This document shows positions 36,494 to 49,557 of a stretch of DNA of 64,000 bases, one piece after another. Location: NCBI RefSeq assembly GCF_000189635.1, contig NW_002476226.1, positions 186,001-250,000 on the forward strand, read 5' to 3'. Under the pieces are notes generated by a model. It saw nothing but the letters and a program-made list of their open reading frames with translations. It did no database searches and was not told the DNA's origin. Source of the stretch: Tetrahymena thermophila SB210 (taxonomy: Eukaryota > Ciliophora > Oligohymenophorea > Hymenostomatida > Tetrahymenidae). Position numbers and translations under genes: made by a program. Numbering within the stretch: the first letter of the stretch is position 1; every line of letters begins with the position of its first letter.

Positions 36494-39400
36494 ATGAATT
36501 TTTATTCTAACGATATCCGCAAGGTCTATACTCACAAAAGAATTTTCATAAGATTAGGACTTAGTTTTACATAAACAACACTAGATTATATTTATGCAAT
36601 ACTTTCTAGTTTTTAAATAGAAGCTATTAGAGGAATATTAATTATGTTCATGATATTTTATCCATTTTTGAATTTCATTGCTTGGGTTGGTATTTTAGGA
36701 TTTTTAGACTTGAAATATCACAATCTGGAATACTAAAGCTACAAAGATTTCTTTGGAAGAAATAAAAAAAGAAACATATAGATGGCATTTGTTTTTGCAT
36801 TATGTCAAATATTCAACCTACTCCCTTTTTATATATACATGTAGATTTACAAAAACCACCACGCTATATTCACAGAGTAAATACATAATTTGACAATTTA
36901 ACTTAAAGTTAAATTTACCTAATTAATTTAACATTAAACACATTTTTTAAGAAGTTAATAATAAACTATTTGCCGAAAAATTTTGTTTTGGATTTATAAA
37001 TATAACAATTTATTTAGTTATGTAAACGAAATATCAAATATTCAAAATAATATTTTTAATATTTAACTTAAATAGAATATAAGAAAGTTATTTTATATTT
37101 AAATATTTAAATTAGATAATTAGTAAATTTGTTAGAACTTGATAAGTAGTAAAAGAGATATATGATGAATGATGAAGAAAAAAGTTTTGCAACGTTTAGA
37201 ACAAATGAACTTTAAAATAAACAAGATACTAACAATCAAAACGGTATTAAATCATCCACTTAACATAAATAAGATAAAATTAATTAATCTGCAATTATTA
37301 AAAGAGATGTACAAAGCAAATAAACTATAAATTTTAATTCAATGGCTAATAAGGCTATTAAACTAAATAAAATGATTTAAGGTAGGCAAAGTATTTTAAA
37401 TGCTCATAGTCAAGTTAATAATGCATAAGATACTCCTTTACCAAGTGAAATGACAAAAGAAAATTTGAGGCAATTTTTTTCTGTGAACAGTTAAGTTTAA
37501 GGGAATAATACAAATTAAGATGAAGTAAATAGTTTTAATTAACTATTCAGAGGAAAAAGACCAGGTAGTGTCTAGCCACCTTAATACAATATTAACTTTA
37601 GAAAGAATTTAAAAACCTAAATTGCAATCGAAGCTAATTGTAAGTTTAGCATTATTGCTATTGTTGAAGAATCTAATTTCTAAATGCTTTTTGAAGTTGG
37701 AGAGATTATGGAGATGGCTTTCAAATCTTTTCCCATATTTGCTATACAGCTTTGCAACAATATTTTACAAAATAATTGGGTTCTTTATTGGTTCACAATC
37801 CTTTATTTTATAATTTTGCTTGTTCGTCTGTTTGTTGTTGGATTTATATTCATAAAGTTTCTACTTTTAAATGACCGTATGATTAAATTTTTAGAAAATG
37901 TGAGATACTTTAACGAAGAAATGGGTGAGGATGAAATATAAGTGAACAAAAACTATCCTATGCCCTCTTTTATAGAAATAAATCAGCTCAGCACACTAAA
38001 AAGAATGATTGATATTTCATAAAGTGCTGCTTAGTAGGTAAAAGAGATGTCTATTTACATAAACGGAGAAGTGAAGTAGACAGAATTATTGTATAAGGGT
38101 ATGAATTCTACTATTACAAAGTTCTTCTAACTATAAAAAGTGTTAGTTAATTTAGAGTATAATTATTCACTCAAAGAAAGGATAGATATAAAATATATTT
38201 TTTTTTAGAAATAACAAACTAGGTAGCAAAAAAGCATCTGAAATTATCTCATTCTTAATTTAAAGCTTGTCAAAATGCAAAGAAATCACATTATTTTTTG
38301 AGTAAAATTCTAAAATGTTTTTTAATTGTGAAAATAAAAAAGTTTGGACTAAGTGTTTAAATATAAAATATTTTATATTTGAAATAAAGTGGAAACGATT
38401 TAAATGAAGAAGATTTGAACACTATTAAAACAAAATTTGATAATAATTTGACTTACCAAAAATTTTACTTTTAATCGTAAGATTTTTAATATTTTATAAA
38501 ATCTAGTGAAATGGATTTACTTAATTATAAATAACGTTTTTAAAAAATTTAAGTGAATAGATGGTCATTTTGTATGATAATACTAACTCAGAAGTTAACT
38601 TTTTGGCAGAACTTTAAATGTTTTATCGAAGATTTTATTATGAATTTGATGATATATTAAATATGGATAAAAGTTTAAGGATTTAATCTAAAACTATTTT
38701 ACCTGCACCTCCTTTAGAATCTAAAGATTCTCCTTTACCTTAATAAGCAGCCCCATATTTGGATTCTAAAATTCCTTTAAGCGATAATAAAATTAAATAA
38801 CTCTACATAATAGTCCCGTAAATTTCTTACCTCATAATCATTAATAATTTTTTTTTTTTAAAGTAATCACATAGTAAATGCAGAGGAATAGAAAATGCTT
38901 GTAAAAATATTTTCAGACATACATATTGGATATTTAGAAGTCTTACTCAAGTATTTCAGATTCAAAAATGTGTGAAAAATAAATATTTTTTATTATTAAA
39001 AGCTTTGAAGATCATGGAGTGTACTTAAAATTGTAAGAAGAAATGCCTAACTATAAGTTTTAAATGGGATTTATTATTACCAAGTAACAAATTTTACTTC
39101 TTAATAATTATATTAATGATATTTAATATATATATGAATGATTAGACGATTCAGTTTTTTTAAAAATGGAAAATACTTAAAGTATCAAGACCAAAAGTAA
39201 AGTTAGTTTGAATTGTAGCTCTTATTAGAAGGAAACAAAAAGTAGATTTTTATTTTTTTTTTCAATAATATTTGAATGTATTATTTCACAAAATAATAGT
39301 TACTCTCAACCTTTATCTATATAAGGATCTAAAGGGTTAAGCAAAATGCTTTCAAACCATACAAGGCATGCTGACTATGATATCACTATCCCGTAAAAAA

Positions 39401-41566
39401 ATATATTTTAATCATAAATAAATCTATAACATTAATATTTGATTAACATTTTAGAGATAGCATAATTACGAATCATGGACTCCTTTTAATTGCAGAATCT
39501 ATCTCGAACTAGTGCTAAACTTTAAAACTTGATTTTAGTAATAATATGTTGGGAGATTTAGGATGTTTGGCTTTGGCGAATAAGCTTTCAAAGCTAACAA
39601 AACTGAATTCGTTCAGCTTAACCTTGAAGTACAAAATAATTTTATAAAAATTCAACTAAAATTACATTTTGAATCAATAATTAAATTAATAGATAAAATA
39701 AATTTTTGACAGGCAGAAGTTTAGAGGCCATTTGTGAGAGTCTATCAAAGCTGACAAAGTTAAAAACGTTGTATTTCGATTTGTAGAATATGGAAATGAG
39801 CAACAAGACTGCAAATAAATTATTTAATACACTTCAAGCCTTTACTAATATTGAATATTTAACACTAATTTTAAAGTAAAGTTTTTCAAGAATTTATTTT
39901 TTAAATTAATTTTACTAATCTTTTTAAAAAAGAGAAAATGTATTAGATCCAGTTTAATAATTGGTTGTTGATATGAATAAAGCATTTGGTACTAGTGAAA
40001 AATAATTAGTAAACGAGAAAGGAAGCTATAATTTAGCTAAATGCTTGGATAACTTAGTTAATTTAAAATTCTTGCACCTAGATTTATGGTAAATAATAAA
40101 ATTATTTTTAGATAAAAATTAAAAATATGTTTGAATTAGCAATAATAACATTGATCAATCAGGTGCTTCCTTTATTAATAAATCCTTGGGTAATCTAGTC
40201 AACTTAAATTAGTTGTATTTAAACCTTTCGTAAATAAATTTTTTATTTAACATAAAATATATTTTGTTTGAAATCACTTTTAAATATAAATTAAAAGGGA
40301 AAACTACTTAAAAAAAGCTGGTATTTAATAGCTTTCTATGAGTATCAAGAAATTGTAAAATCTACAATAATTAGATATATACTTGAATTAGGTGAAAAAG
40401 CAAAATACTAACATCAGGAGAAATCGTAAATATGCTATAGGTGAGTAGAGAATGTAACTTGAATCTCTAATGAGAGAAGAAGAAAAACCTTTGAAAGTAA
40501 TCTTTAGAAAGATAGGATAAATGAACAAAAAGTAAACTGAGTTAAAAAAGTATGTAGATCAATTAGAAATAGCAGAAGAGCTTACCTTAAAAAAATTTGT
40601 TTCTCTAAAAATAAATAAAGAAGGATAGGTAGAGGATTATGAAAAAATAACAAAATAACAAATATTTAAATATCTTTCAGAAATTATGGAGCAAAATATA
40701 CGTGCACCATAAACTACCAATAGAAAACTGGCATCTTTTGAAGATTTATTTGCTAAGATATAGAATTTGGATAAAAATAAGATGACACATTTAAAACTGA
40801 ATTTAAAGTAAATTTTTTAAAATTAAAATCATAAAATAATTTCACTAATTTTTATGATAAAAGGTCAAATGGTATTATTAATTTAGATATGAAGATGCTA
40901 CAAGCAATGATAGAGAGTCTAGAGTGCCTTAAATTTATTTCATTAAATCTTTCTATGAATGTTATCACTGATTAGGGAATTAAGTTTTTATTTGAAAATA
41001 TTAGCAGCAACTCTTCATTGAAAGATGTTGAATTGGATTTATCATCTAACATTATTAAATATGAAGGAGCTGAATATATAGGTAAAATGATTATAGAATT
41101 AGGAAACAAGCATAAAAAGAAAAATGAAAATCAGCTAAAATTAGATAAAGAAAAGGATAAGGATCAATTAAACTAATCTGATAATATAGATAGTGTCGAA
41201 GAAGACTAAAATATTATTCCTAAATTAGAAAGATTTTATCTCAATATTAGGTAAATAAGCTTATTTAAGATATTATTAGCTTAAATTATTTTACAGAAAT
41301 AATAGTATTGAGTATATGGGAGGTTTAGGCTTGGTTGAGATGGCTTATGCTCTCATAGAAGAAGATATAGATATTGTATTATTGATGGGGTAATTAATTA
41401 AATTAATTAAAATAATTTTTACATTTCTTTCTTGACAATAAATTGATTTTTAAAATAAAATAGAAATAATGACATAATTAACTTAGAAAACTAAGAATAA
41501 AAAAATAGATATGGTTACTTCTAATAATTAAAATTAAAGTTAGGAGCTAACTTTGAATACGAGTGA
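36494..41566 (+). CDS. Multi-pass membrane protein with C-terminal LRR exons (all introns phase 2)
   Basis: Seventeen exons give 1,305 aa. Introns: 36877-37115, 38157-38208, 38302-38389, 38477-38553, 38818-38863, 38972-39002, 39084-39145, 39242-39299, 39393-39454, 39629-39716, 39876-39932, 40089-40139, 40230-40297, 40808-40863, 41251-41296, 41390-41463. Every intron splits its codon after base two. Residues 1-128 hold three or four membrane helices. A Q/N-rich linker follows, then FEVGEIMEMAFKSFPIFAIQ (~317) and a further helix pair (~345-370). That last segment faintly recalls the XK/XKR helix with its FE..P...LQ pattern, a weak resemblance only. LRR-like exons start near residue 474 (NNKLGSKKASEIISFL), are interrupted by residues ~535-749 (YDNTNSEVNFLAELQMFYRRF), then resume to the C-terminus with repeats such as LKLDFSNNMLGDLGCLALAN. 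The repeats suggest a cytoplasmic protein-binding surface. Function unknown. Confidence 0.72.
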
Positions 41567-41956
41567 GTGGTGAAATGAAATAAATAAAATAAAAACAAAA
41601 ATTATTCTAAAATAATCTTTTATATTAGTTAATAAGTGAATATTTATTTCAATTTATTGTTCTTCACATACTAATACTTATTTTTCATTACTATATTTGT
41701 TAAATATTCTAATAAATATTTGGCAAACTGCTAGAAAGCAGAATCAATAATCATAATCAAAGATAATTAATTAATTATTAAATAATATTTTTTGTAAAAG
41801 GATAAATCAATATAAAATTTTTTAGGCAAGATACTTTTCAAAAAAAAATAGAAAAGCAAGTTAAAAGCAACAAAAATAAAAATCTTCTGCACAAAAAGTA
41901 GACTAAATAGAAAAAAAGACGAATTTTAGGATAAAAAATATTTTTTTTAAATAGAT
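41567..41956. other. Intergenic, nothing recognised
   Basis: About 390 bases of AT-rich sequence between two plus-strand genes. A-rich stretches near 41820-41940 resemble coding K/Q-rich sequence but have no joined frame I can support. Confidence 0.4.
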
Positions 41957-42502
41957 ATGAATAATATGTTTTAGACAACTGAACTTGTTATGGAATCAAA
42001 TGACTTTAGTTCAGATTTAAATATTGCAATATCTTTAACAAATCATAAGCTTGATGAAAAGCTATTTCCTAGATTTGTTGTAATTACCTCTTTACTTCTA
42101 AAGTCTTTCAAGTCATTTTAGGTAACAAAGAATAAAAGAATGCTCGATTTATTTATATAACTCTTAGAAGGATGCCAAAATTAGCCATTTGACGAAAAGA
42201 GCAGATCATTATTTTAAAGATTTAAAGAATAGTTAAAAAACTTAAGAGAAGAATAAATAAATTATAGATATATCACAGAAAAGCTTTAAAGCGAATTATT
42301 TACATTTACTTTGACACTAGTAGCTAATATTATTTACCATAATCATGAAGCCTAATAAAATTTTTTATATGGGCCAACACTGATTTCTTGCTTTAAAGAA
42401 TTTAACTTAGATATCTACTTTAATCCAAGTGAAGTCTAACCAAATTATACTCCCATAGTAATTCAATAATTAGATTATAATAAATATGGAATAATGTTTT
42501 GA
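41957..42502 (+). CDS. Hypothetical protein, 181 aa
   Basis: A single open exon from ATG to TGA with eight or more in-frame TAA/TAG codons, 181 aa. It is probably soluble and alpha-helical, with Leu-rich helices (RFVVITSLLLKSFKSF; FIQLLEGCQNQ) and a Lys/Glu-rich, coiled-coil-like stretch around residues 85-115. No signal peptide or membrane span is evident. I recognise no family. It sits about 390 bases after the membrane/LRR gene and 430 bases before the ankyrin gene, in the same direction, with nothing to suggest cotranscription. Confidence 0.6.
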
Positions 42503-42934
42503 TTTTAATATATAACAATTGAGTATAACTTTTATTAGCACTTATTTGTATGTTAATATATCTTTTTTTAAGGAATATTATTATTTTTATCATCTATTTG
42601 CTCGAATATTTTAAAAAAATAATCTACAAAGTTAAAAAGTAATCTAAAATAATATATTTATTTGCAAATAATTAATTTATTTTATCATGTAAAATAAAAT
42701 ATTTTTTATTTATTAAAATTTTGTAAATTAAATTTTAAGAATAACCATCAAATAGAATAATTTATTATTAATTAATTATTACATTGCATTAAAATATTAA
42801 TTTCGACATATATTTAATTAATTGATTAAAAAATTTTTGTGTTATAACTTCACTTGCATAAAAATTAGAACTAAACTAAACCAAACCTTGGAAATTATTT
42901 TAGAATTATTGCGCTATTATAAACATTAAAAACA
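42503..42934. other. Intergenic, nothing recognised
   Basis: About 430 AT-rich bases between two plus-strand genes, with no coding exon. Expected to contain the 3' end of one gene and the promoter of the next. Confidence 0.45.
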
Positions 42935-45299
42935 ATGAAAAGAAATAAGTTTTAAATGTAATTAGATAGAGAAAAGATGATAGTTATAGATGAGCTACTT
43001 TCCCAAAAAAAAAAAGGTGCAATTAATAATTCTATCAAAAATTCTACATTTGTAAATTCTAATGGATAGACAAATAAATCATCTCAGTAAAAAGATCAAC
43101 CAAATTTGAATAAAAGTGCTCATGGATTCAATAAATCTGATGGAAATATTTATATAAAGAATTTTGGTGACCATGTATCGTCTTTAAAACATACAAACTA
43201 GAGTAATAATTAAGAAATTTCGTTTGCAGATAAAGTAACCTAAAAGAGTAAAAAACTTGAAAGACTGGAATAAAAATATGAGAGAGATGAATACTTTTTA
43301 AACTAAACTATTAAAAATAAAAAAAGGGAATTAGAAAAAGTTTATAGAGTATAATCTTAATAGCAATTAATGAATTATTTTAAGCTATCTGATGCTAAAT
43401 AAGAAAATATTCCTCATCTAATGAGTAATGCTTTAGATAATAATTCAGATACATCTATTAGATAAAAAATACGTGAGTTTTTGGGTACTAATTTTAAAAC
43501 TGATTTTTTTGATAATTTAGATGATTTTGTAGGATGTGTTAAAGTTTTATATGGAAATTCTAAAATTATATCAGCTAAAATCGATAGAATTTTTAAAGGA
43601 AAGCAAGCAGAAGATTTTGAAGATATTGAAAAGTTGTAAATGAAGTTTGTTGAAGAACTTCGAAGCAGGCCCATTAAGTTAAGGGAATAGGAAAGGATAT
43701 AAAGGATGAAGTAGTAGGGAACTTTTGATACAAATAAATCACCTTCTTTAAATAATTTTATTGATAAGAATTTCTCAAAAAATCAACCTAAAGGTACCCT
43801 GCCTTCTTTAGCTAATTTTGATCCTCTGCTATTACCATAAAATTAAAAATATAACAATTAAAATACCATAAAATTAGAAGCACCATAGCTTTCTTATTTA
43901 TAAAATTACAGGTATGTTAAAATATTAAATATTATATAAACGATATGACCATTTGGAACAGGGTGAATTAATTAATTTTTTTTAAATAAGGTTTGAACTT
44001 GGAGATCAAGACACCTTTTCCAAAAACTTTTAAAGAAAGAATCAAATAGGAGCATTATATCGAAATGCCCAAAGCTAATTTGTACAGGTTTAAATTGATA
44101 TGAATTAAAAAGAAGAAAAGCTTTAGGATTAATGTGAAGATTTTAAGAAGGTTAATCAACAATTACTTGAATTTAGATAAGCATTTAGAGAAAATTTATA
44201 GACTTTGAATATAATTAAAAAAGTAAAAGTTGGAAAACAAGATTAATAAAATGGAGAATAAAAATAGGTTAAATTCTAAGAGGATCTAACAGGCTCTGGT
44301 GATTCTTTAATTGAGCTAAAAAATTTAATTATTAAACAAGACAATAGTTATTTATTAAAGCAGCTTTTTAGATAAACAATATGGACTATAATTTTGAAGC
44401 TAAAAAGACTTAAGCTAGATTATGATGAAGTATTTATTTGCTGTTAATATAATATTTAAACTTAAATTCTATTAAAAAGATATTTATAAATAATGTATTT
44501 CCTAACTCTCCATTTGAAAGAGAAGGCTCAAGGGATTTCTTTAAAGCAGTGAAAACAAATGATTTGGAAAAAGTGTAAAAAATGCTAAAAATCTGTAAAT
44601 ATCATGTTTATGATTTTGATTCAGTAAATAATTTTTATTAATGAGAAATTTTATTTGAAATTTTTCTTTTGAAAGACAAGATAAACTCCTCTGCATTGGG
44701 CAGCAAGAAGAAATTTTTTTGACGTGATGGCTTTAATATGTGAACATGGGGCGGATTTAGAAGCATAAGATATGGGAGGGAGAACTCCTTTATTTCACTG
44801 TGTAATAGGAGGAGATATGAATTCTTGTAGAGTAAAAATTAAATTTTTTATAATAAAATATTTGATTCATAAAATTATATTGAAGATGCTTCTTGCTAGA
44901 GGAGCCAATCCTTATGTAAAGTCTTTAGCTAAACATAAACCCTCACACTTTACTGAAAATGAAGTTATTAAGGCTCTATTAAGAAAAGCAGAATAAGTAA
45001 TTTTTTATACTTACTAAAGAAAAAATAAAATGTTTAATTTTAAAAAGCTTCATACAATGATGAGCTTGTTACCACTTAAAAAAAGAAAAGATTTTTGGAT
45101 CAGAAATGGTAAAATAAATACATAATCAATCAATTATTCATTCAATTATCTAACTAACAATTTATTATTTATAATAAAAAATATTTTTAATTTACACACA
45201 CATTTGTTAAAAAAAGTTTCTGTTTTTTCACATCATAGTTCAAACTAGCTAAACGATAAAATTCTCAATCTTAAATAAACTGATCTTCAAATTGAATGA
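42935..45299 (+). CDS. Ankyrin-repeat protein
   Basis: Seven exons (42935-43911, 43991-44429, 44480-44623, 44676-44831, 44886-44996, 45048-45108, 45217-45299) sum to 656 aa. Residues 1-325 are charged and low in complexity with a helical KLERLEQKYERDEYF stretch. The next exon begins FELGDQDTFSKNF and is followed by coiled coil. From residue ~480 there is FPNSPFEREGSRDFFKAV, then ankyrin repeats with the TPLHWAARRN and GRTPLFHC signatures and ARGANPYVKS. Ankyrin repeats mediate protein-protein contacts; the partner is unknown. The layout (variable N-terminus, NSPFEREGSR.FF motif, two or three ankyrins at the C-terminus) looks like a ciliate paralogous family, from memory rather than a search. 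The last exon and its 108-bp intron are the least certain part. Confidence 0.78.
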
Positions 45300-45714
45300 A
45301 ATCTTATAATTTTAAAAAAACCTCGTTTAAATAAAATTTTGTTTTGTATATTCTATAATTAATATAACTATTATATGTTAAGTATTTTAATAAATACTTA
45401 TCTTATTAATATAAATCTACCAATCAAACAACACAATAAAATTGATTGATTGATCATTTATTCAGCAAAAATATTTATTTTATTTATAGAATAATTAAAT
45501 ACACTGACTTTTTAGATATATATGCTATATTATTAAAGAAAAAGCAGACTATTTATGTGTAGAGTTTTAAATCTTTATGGAATTGTTTTACAAAAAATTA
45601 ATTTAAATTTTTAATTGGTAATAAAGTAGTTAAAAAATAATATAAATTGTTATTTAATTTGCATTCGTATATTTTTAAAAGCAATATTTCTAAAACAAAA
45701 CCATTAGTTTAGTG
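45300..45714. other. Intergenic, nothing recognised
   Basis: About 415 AT-rich bases between two plus-strand genes. It contains an ATTGATTGATTGATCATT run near 45441-45459. No coding exon is visible. Confidence 0.45.
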
Positions 45715-48700
45715 ATGAAATCTCCTCGCTAAATGAGTAACTATTAAAGTGGGAATATTACTAATAGGGTTTACCATCCTGGGTAGTTAGGAGAACCTCA
45801 ATTGCTGCAATATAATGTGAGCAATTACATATAACTTCTTGTTCAATAAAAGAATAATAATTAATAATAAAATAATCAGACTTAGCAGCCTTTATTAGGG
45901 AATATTAAATAGTTAAATATTATTTCTAATTCTCAATCTAACGCTTCTTAGCCTTGTTTAATTTTGTAGGAAAAGTAAATCAGCTAAAACTCTCCATAGA
46001 ATGTTTAACTCATAGGGATGAACTCTTCAAATTCAGCTATTAATAATTAGTAATAACAATAGCAGTAAATTGTAAATTAGGTAAAAAATATTGAGTGCAA
46101 TGACATAAATTATCTATTAAAAACATATTTGGAAAGAGAAAAGTAAATTAAATTACTTCGTAATCTAAGAAAAGAGTATAGAAAATTTGAAAATTTCAAG
46201 GAAAAGGAATTTCAGGCATACTACTTAAACGGGTATGACACATATGTTTTAAGCATAAAGGAAGAAAAATAAAGAGTAATGTAGGAAGAGAGCACAATTA
46301 AAAAATATTTTAATATAAAAGCTGACTAACTAAACTTGAAGATTGTAGTTTTTAATTTGATAAACTCTATCCTTTAAGCAAATTAAATAAGCTACAACGA
46401 ATTACTAGATTAAGGATCAGATTATGAAGCAAACGATCTTTTAAAATAAACAAATAAATTTAAAGAAGAAATACATAAATTCATTTATAAAAATTAATTT
46501 AGGTTAACTTCTATAATTATTTATATTTGCAATTTTTCAAGAGCAAGAATATTTGCTGAGTAAGAAAGATTTGATTTTATCGTCAAGAGACATGAAGATG
46601 TGTACAAGGATGCAATTAAGCAAAGATAGGCACTTTAGTAAGCAGCATCTAAATAGCATCAATAATAAAAAATGCAACAGCTTTAAAAAAACTTAAGCTA
46701 AGCTATGTCAAATTACAAGTAAATAAATGGAATAGGAGAGAATAATTAAAATATAAATTAAATTTATAACTCTGTGATGGGTCTTAATAATTGTAATAGT
46801 GAAAACAGAATGCAACTAAAAAGTGCATAGACTTGCATTAACTATAAATAAAAGGCAAGTTAAAATAACTGCTTTTATTAAGAGTAATCATCAGATTGTA
46901 ATATCTTAGATTTAGATGCTGATGTATTGATTAGAGAAGAAAGCGATACAATTTTTAATTTAAATGATGAAGAGTAAGATGAGTTAATATTTAAAAGCTA
47001 ATCACCAAACAAAATACAAAGATCATTTAGTAATGAGCAAAACTTAAATATTATAGAAAATAGCAACTCAGCAAAGACCTTTAAAAATCAGTCTAAAAAT
47101 CTTCGAATAAAATAATAAATATCAAGTGCGAAGAGCCCTTCAGAAGCAAAAAGCATAAAATTAAATCAAGCTAATATGTGTGACAACTCTCAAACATCTA
47201 CGACAAATACAATAAAAATTATTAATTAATCTACGATGTAAATAGTACCAGTTCCAAAAAATATTTTGGGATAATAGCTATAAAATTAACTTTAGACTTC
47301 TTAGAATTTAAAAGCAAAAATAAATAATTTTAATTCACAAGGTCTAAATAAAATTAATGTTAATAATATAATAAATATAAATAATTCAAGTATTTATTAA
47401 TAAATTTAGAATTAGTTAAGTTTGTTATAGCCTAATAACTAACTCAATAATTTAAGTTATAATAATTATTATAATAACTCACTCACATCTAATATAAATT
47501 AAGTTGTTTCTTCTCTAGGACCTGCCTCAACTTTAAGTATAAAATTAGCGATTTTGAAAAATGAAAAGTAAAAGAAGCTTTTTAAGAAAATGATTAGTGA
47601 ATATGCTATCTCAGACATTACTTAAAGGGTAAAATTTAAGAAATTTAAGATGAAAAAAGCAGAACAGTAAAATCAATTGTGTGAAAGAGAAGTTGAAGAG
47701 TCATTTTACCATTTGACTATGCAAAATGAACTCATATACTCATCAATAGAAGTTAATGACACTAAATAAAATATTGATAAACTTTTTCAGGTTATGCTTA
47801 AATAAAATAATTAAATAAAAAACACAGTTTTGCAATACTGCAACCAAACAAAAATTTATTAATAAAAAATAACTAAATAATACAAACAAAAAATAGTGGA
47901 TTATCATAAAAATTAACAAGTTAGCATTTCGAGCGGGCCAAAAAAAAGCTTTGGAAATATATAAGAATAAAATGATTTATAAATTAACAATTAAAGAGTA
48001 ATATAATTTTAACAATAAACTTGTAATTATCTAATTGTAGATTCTACTTAATAACTTGAAAATTTTTAGGATAATTTTTTTAACAAATAAGCTTTGCAAT
48101 TAAGCATTTACTAATAATAGTTTATTAAAAATATCAAAAGCAAATGGGTAAATTAACAATTTATCTAGTTTGCTTCAAAGGACTCAAAATATCTTGATTA
48201 AAAATAGTAACCCTTAGATAGACAAGCATACAACTCAGAGCATACAAGTTTCTCTTGCCTAGACAATTAATAAAAGAAGATTGTACATTCTAATTCTATG
48301 GAATGCTTATCTGTAAAAGGAATTAATTAAATTTAATAGTAAAGAAATCTTATAATAAGAAACAATAATTAATTATCTTCTAAACATAAAGAAAGTTCTC
48401 CCTCTATATTAATTAACAACAGGTATAACTGTGAAGATAAAGATAAATATAAATAGCCATTAGCAATATCAAGTCCAATTAATAAAAATATATAGTAATC
48501 TCAAACTACAATTAGTACCTTACAGTCAGATTAAACATATAAATAAAATTAACTTTATACTACTTAAACTACGAAACTCACAAATTAAGATTCTACTACT
48601 TCTTCATTAAATTCATAAAAAATTTACTCAGAAACTCTTCCTATCACCAACAAAATATCTAGTATTTTATTTTCTCCTCCTACACTTCCTCCAAGTGGTT

Positions 48701-49557
48701 CTTAAAAGATAAAAAAAATGAAATCTTTCAAAGAAAATTCAAAAGTTTCTTCTATCTATTAAATTTCAGAAAAAACCCTTGTGTTTTAAAAATAAAAATC
48801 TTCATTTAAGTGCTAAAAAAAAGTAAACTAAGCTTAACCAAATTAACAAATGTAAAATGAATCATCTTAAATAAATGCACCAAACGCAATACTGTAAAAA
48901 AAGAGTAATCCCAAACTATTTTAGATTACTGGATCTACTTAAAATTTAGCTTAGACTAAGTAAATAAGAAGTAGTTTCAGTAATAAGCAGAGTAATGACA
49001 ATTCATTTGATGATTAATCCTCTCCAACTTCTTCAGTTATAATGTCTAATTACAATATGAATAATTTTAAAATTAAGCATATAAATTTAAATCATTAAAA
49101 CTCTATTTAAGACCTGATTAAATAAAATATAGCTTCTTTTAGGTAGATTAAGCATAAAAATTTATCTTAATAAACATAAAAGTATTAAGAAAGCAGTTAA
49201 TTGAAAACAGAAAAAAGCTTAATAACAAACGAAGGAGAGAATTTAAAAACATTAAATTCATATAAATCATAAAATTTTTAAAATTAAAATGAAGATTCTT
49301 TTGAGTATAATATTGATTAAATAATAGATGAAAACAAAACCAAGCTTCCTCGTTCTTCCAAATCTACAAAAAAAATAAAGACAAGACCAGCTAGCAATAT
49401 AGAAAGAAATACAAAATCGTAAAAATAAAAAATAAAAACCAAGAACAAAGTAAAGAGCAAGAAATGTGAAATTGAACAAGAAAATATTTTTGACCAAGAC
49501 AAGCATAATAGTTTATTTTTTAAAGATAATTTGATAAACTGCTTAAAAAATAATTGA
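45715..49557 (+). CDS. Intronless Q/N-rich protein, 1,280 aa, probably nuclear
   Basis: One uninterrupted frame of 1,281 codons, open only if TAA and TAG are sense; it carries well over 100 of them. Residues ~95-310 form the only segment of normal complexity: Lys/Glu-rich helices such as LKTYLEREKQIKLLRNLRKE and a hydrophobic patch TSIIIYICNFSRARIF. A second, smaller ordered-looking segment lies near residues 610-730 (KKLFKKMISEYAISDI; EREVEESFYHLTMQNE). The rest is Gln-, Asn- and Ser-rich and likely disordered. The C-terminus is very basic (KLPRSSKSTKKIKTRPAS; KTKNKVKSKK), consistent with a nuclear localisation signal. Composition alone suggests a regulatory or scaffold protein. I recognise no DNA-binding domain and assign no function. 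Confidence 0.75.

Noticed and set aside
36877..37163. Continuation of the first membrane exon as an unspliced gene ending at 37163
   Set aside because: The sequence after 36876 is A/T-rich with intron borders, and joining to 37116 restores a coherent frame and phase.
49267..49506. Hydrophobic minus-strand frames of 61-79 aa
   Set aside because: They are the reverse complement of the Lys-rich tail of the 1,280-aa protein; Lys codons read backwards as Phe/Leu.
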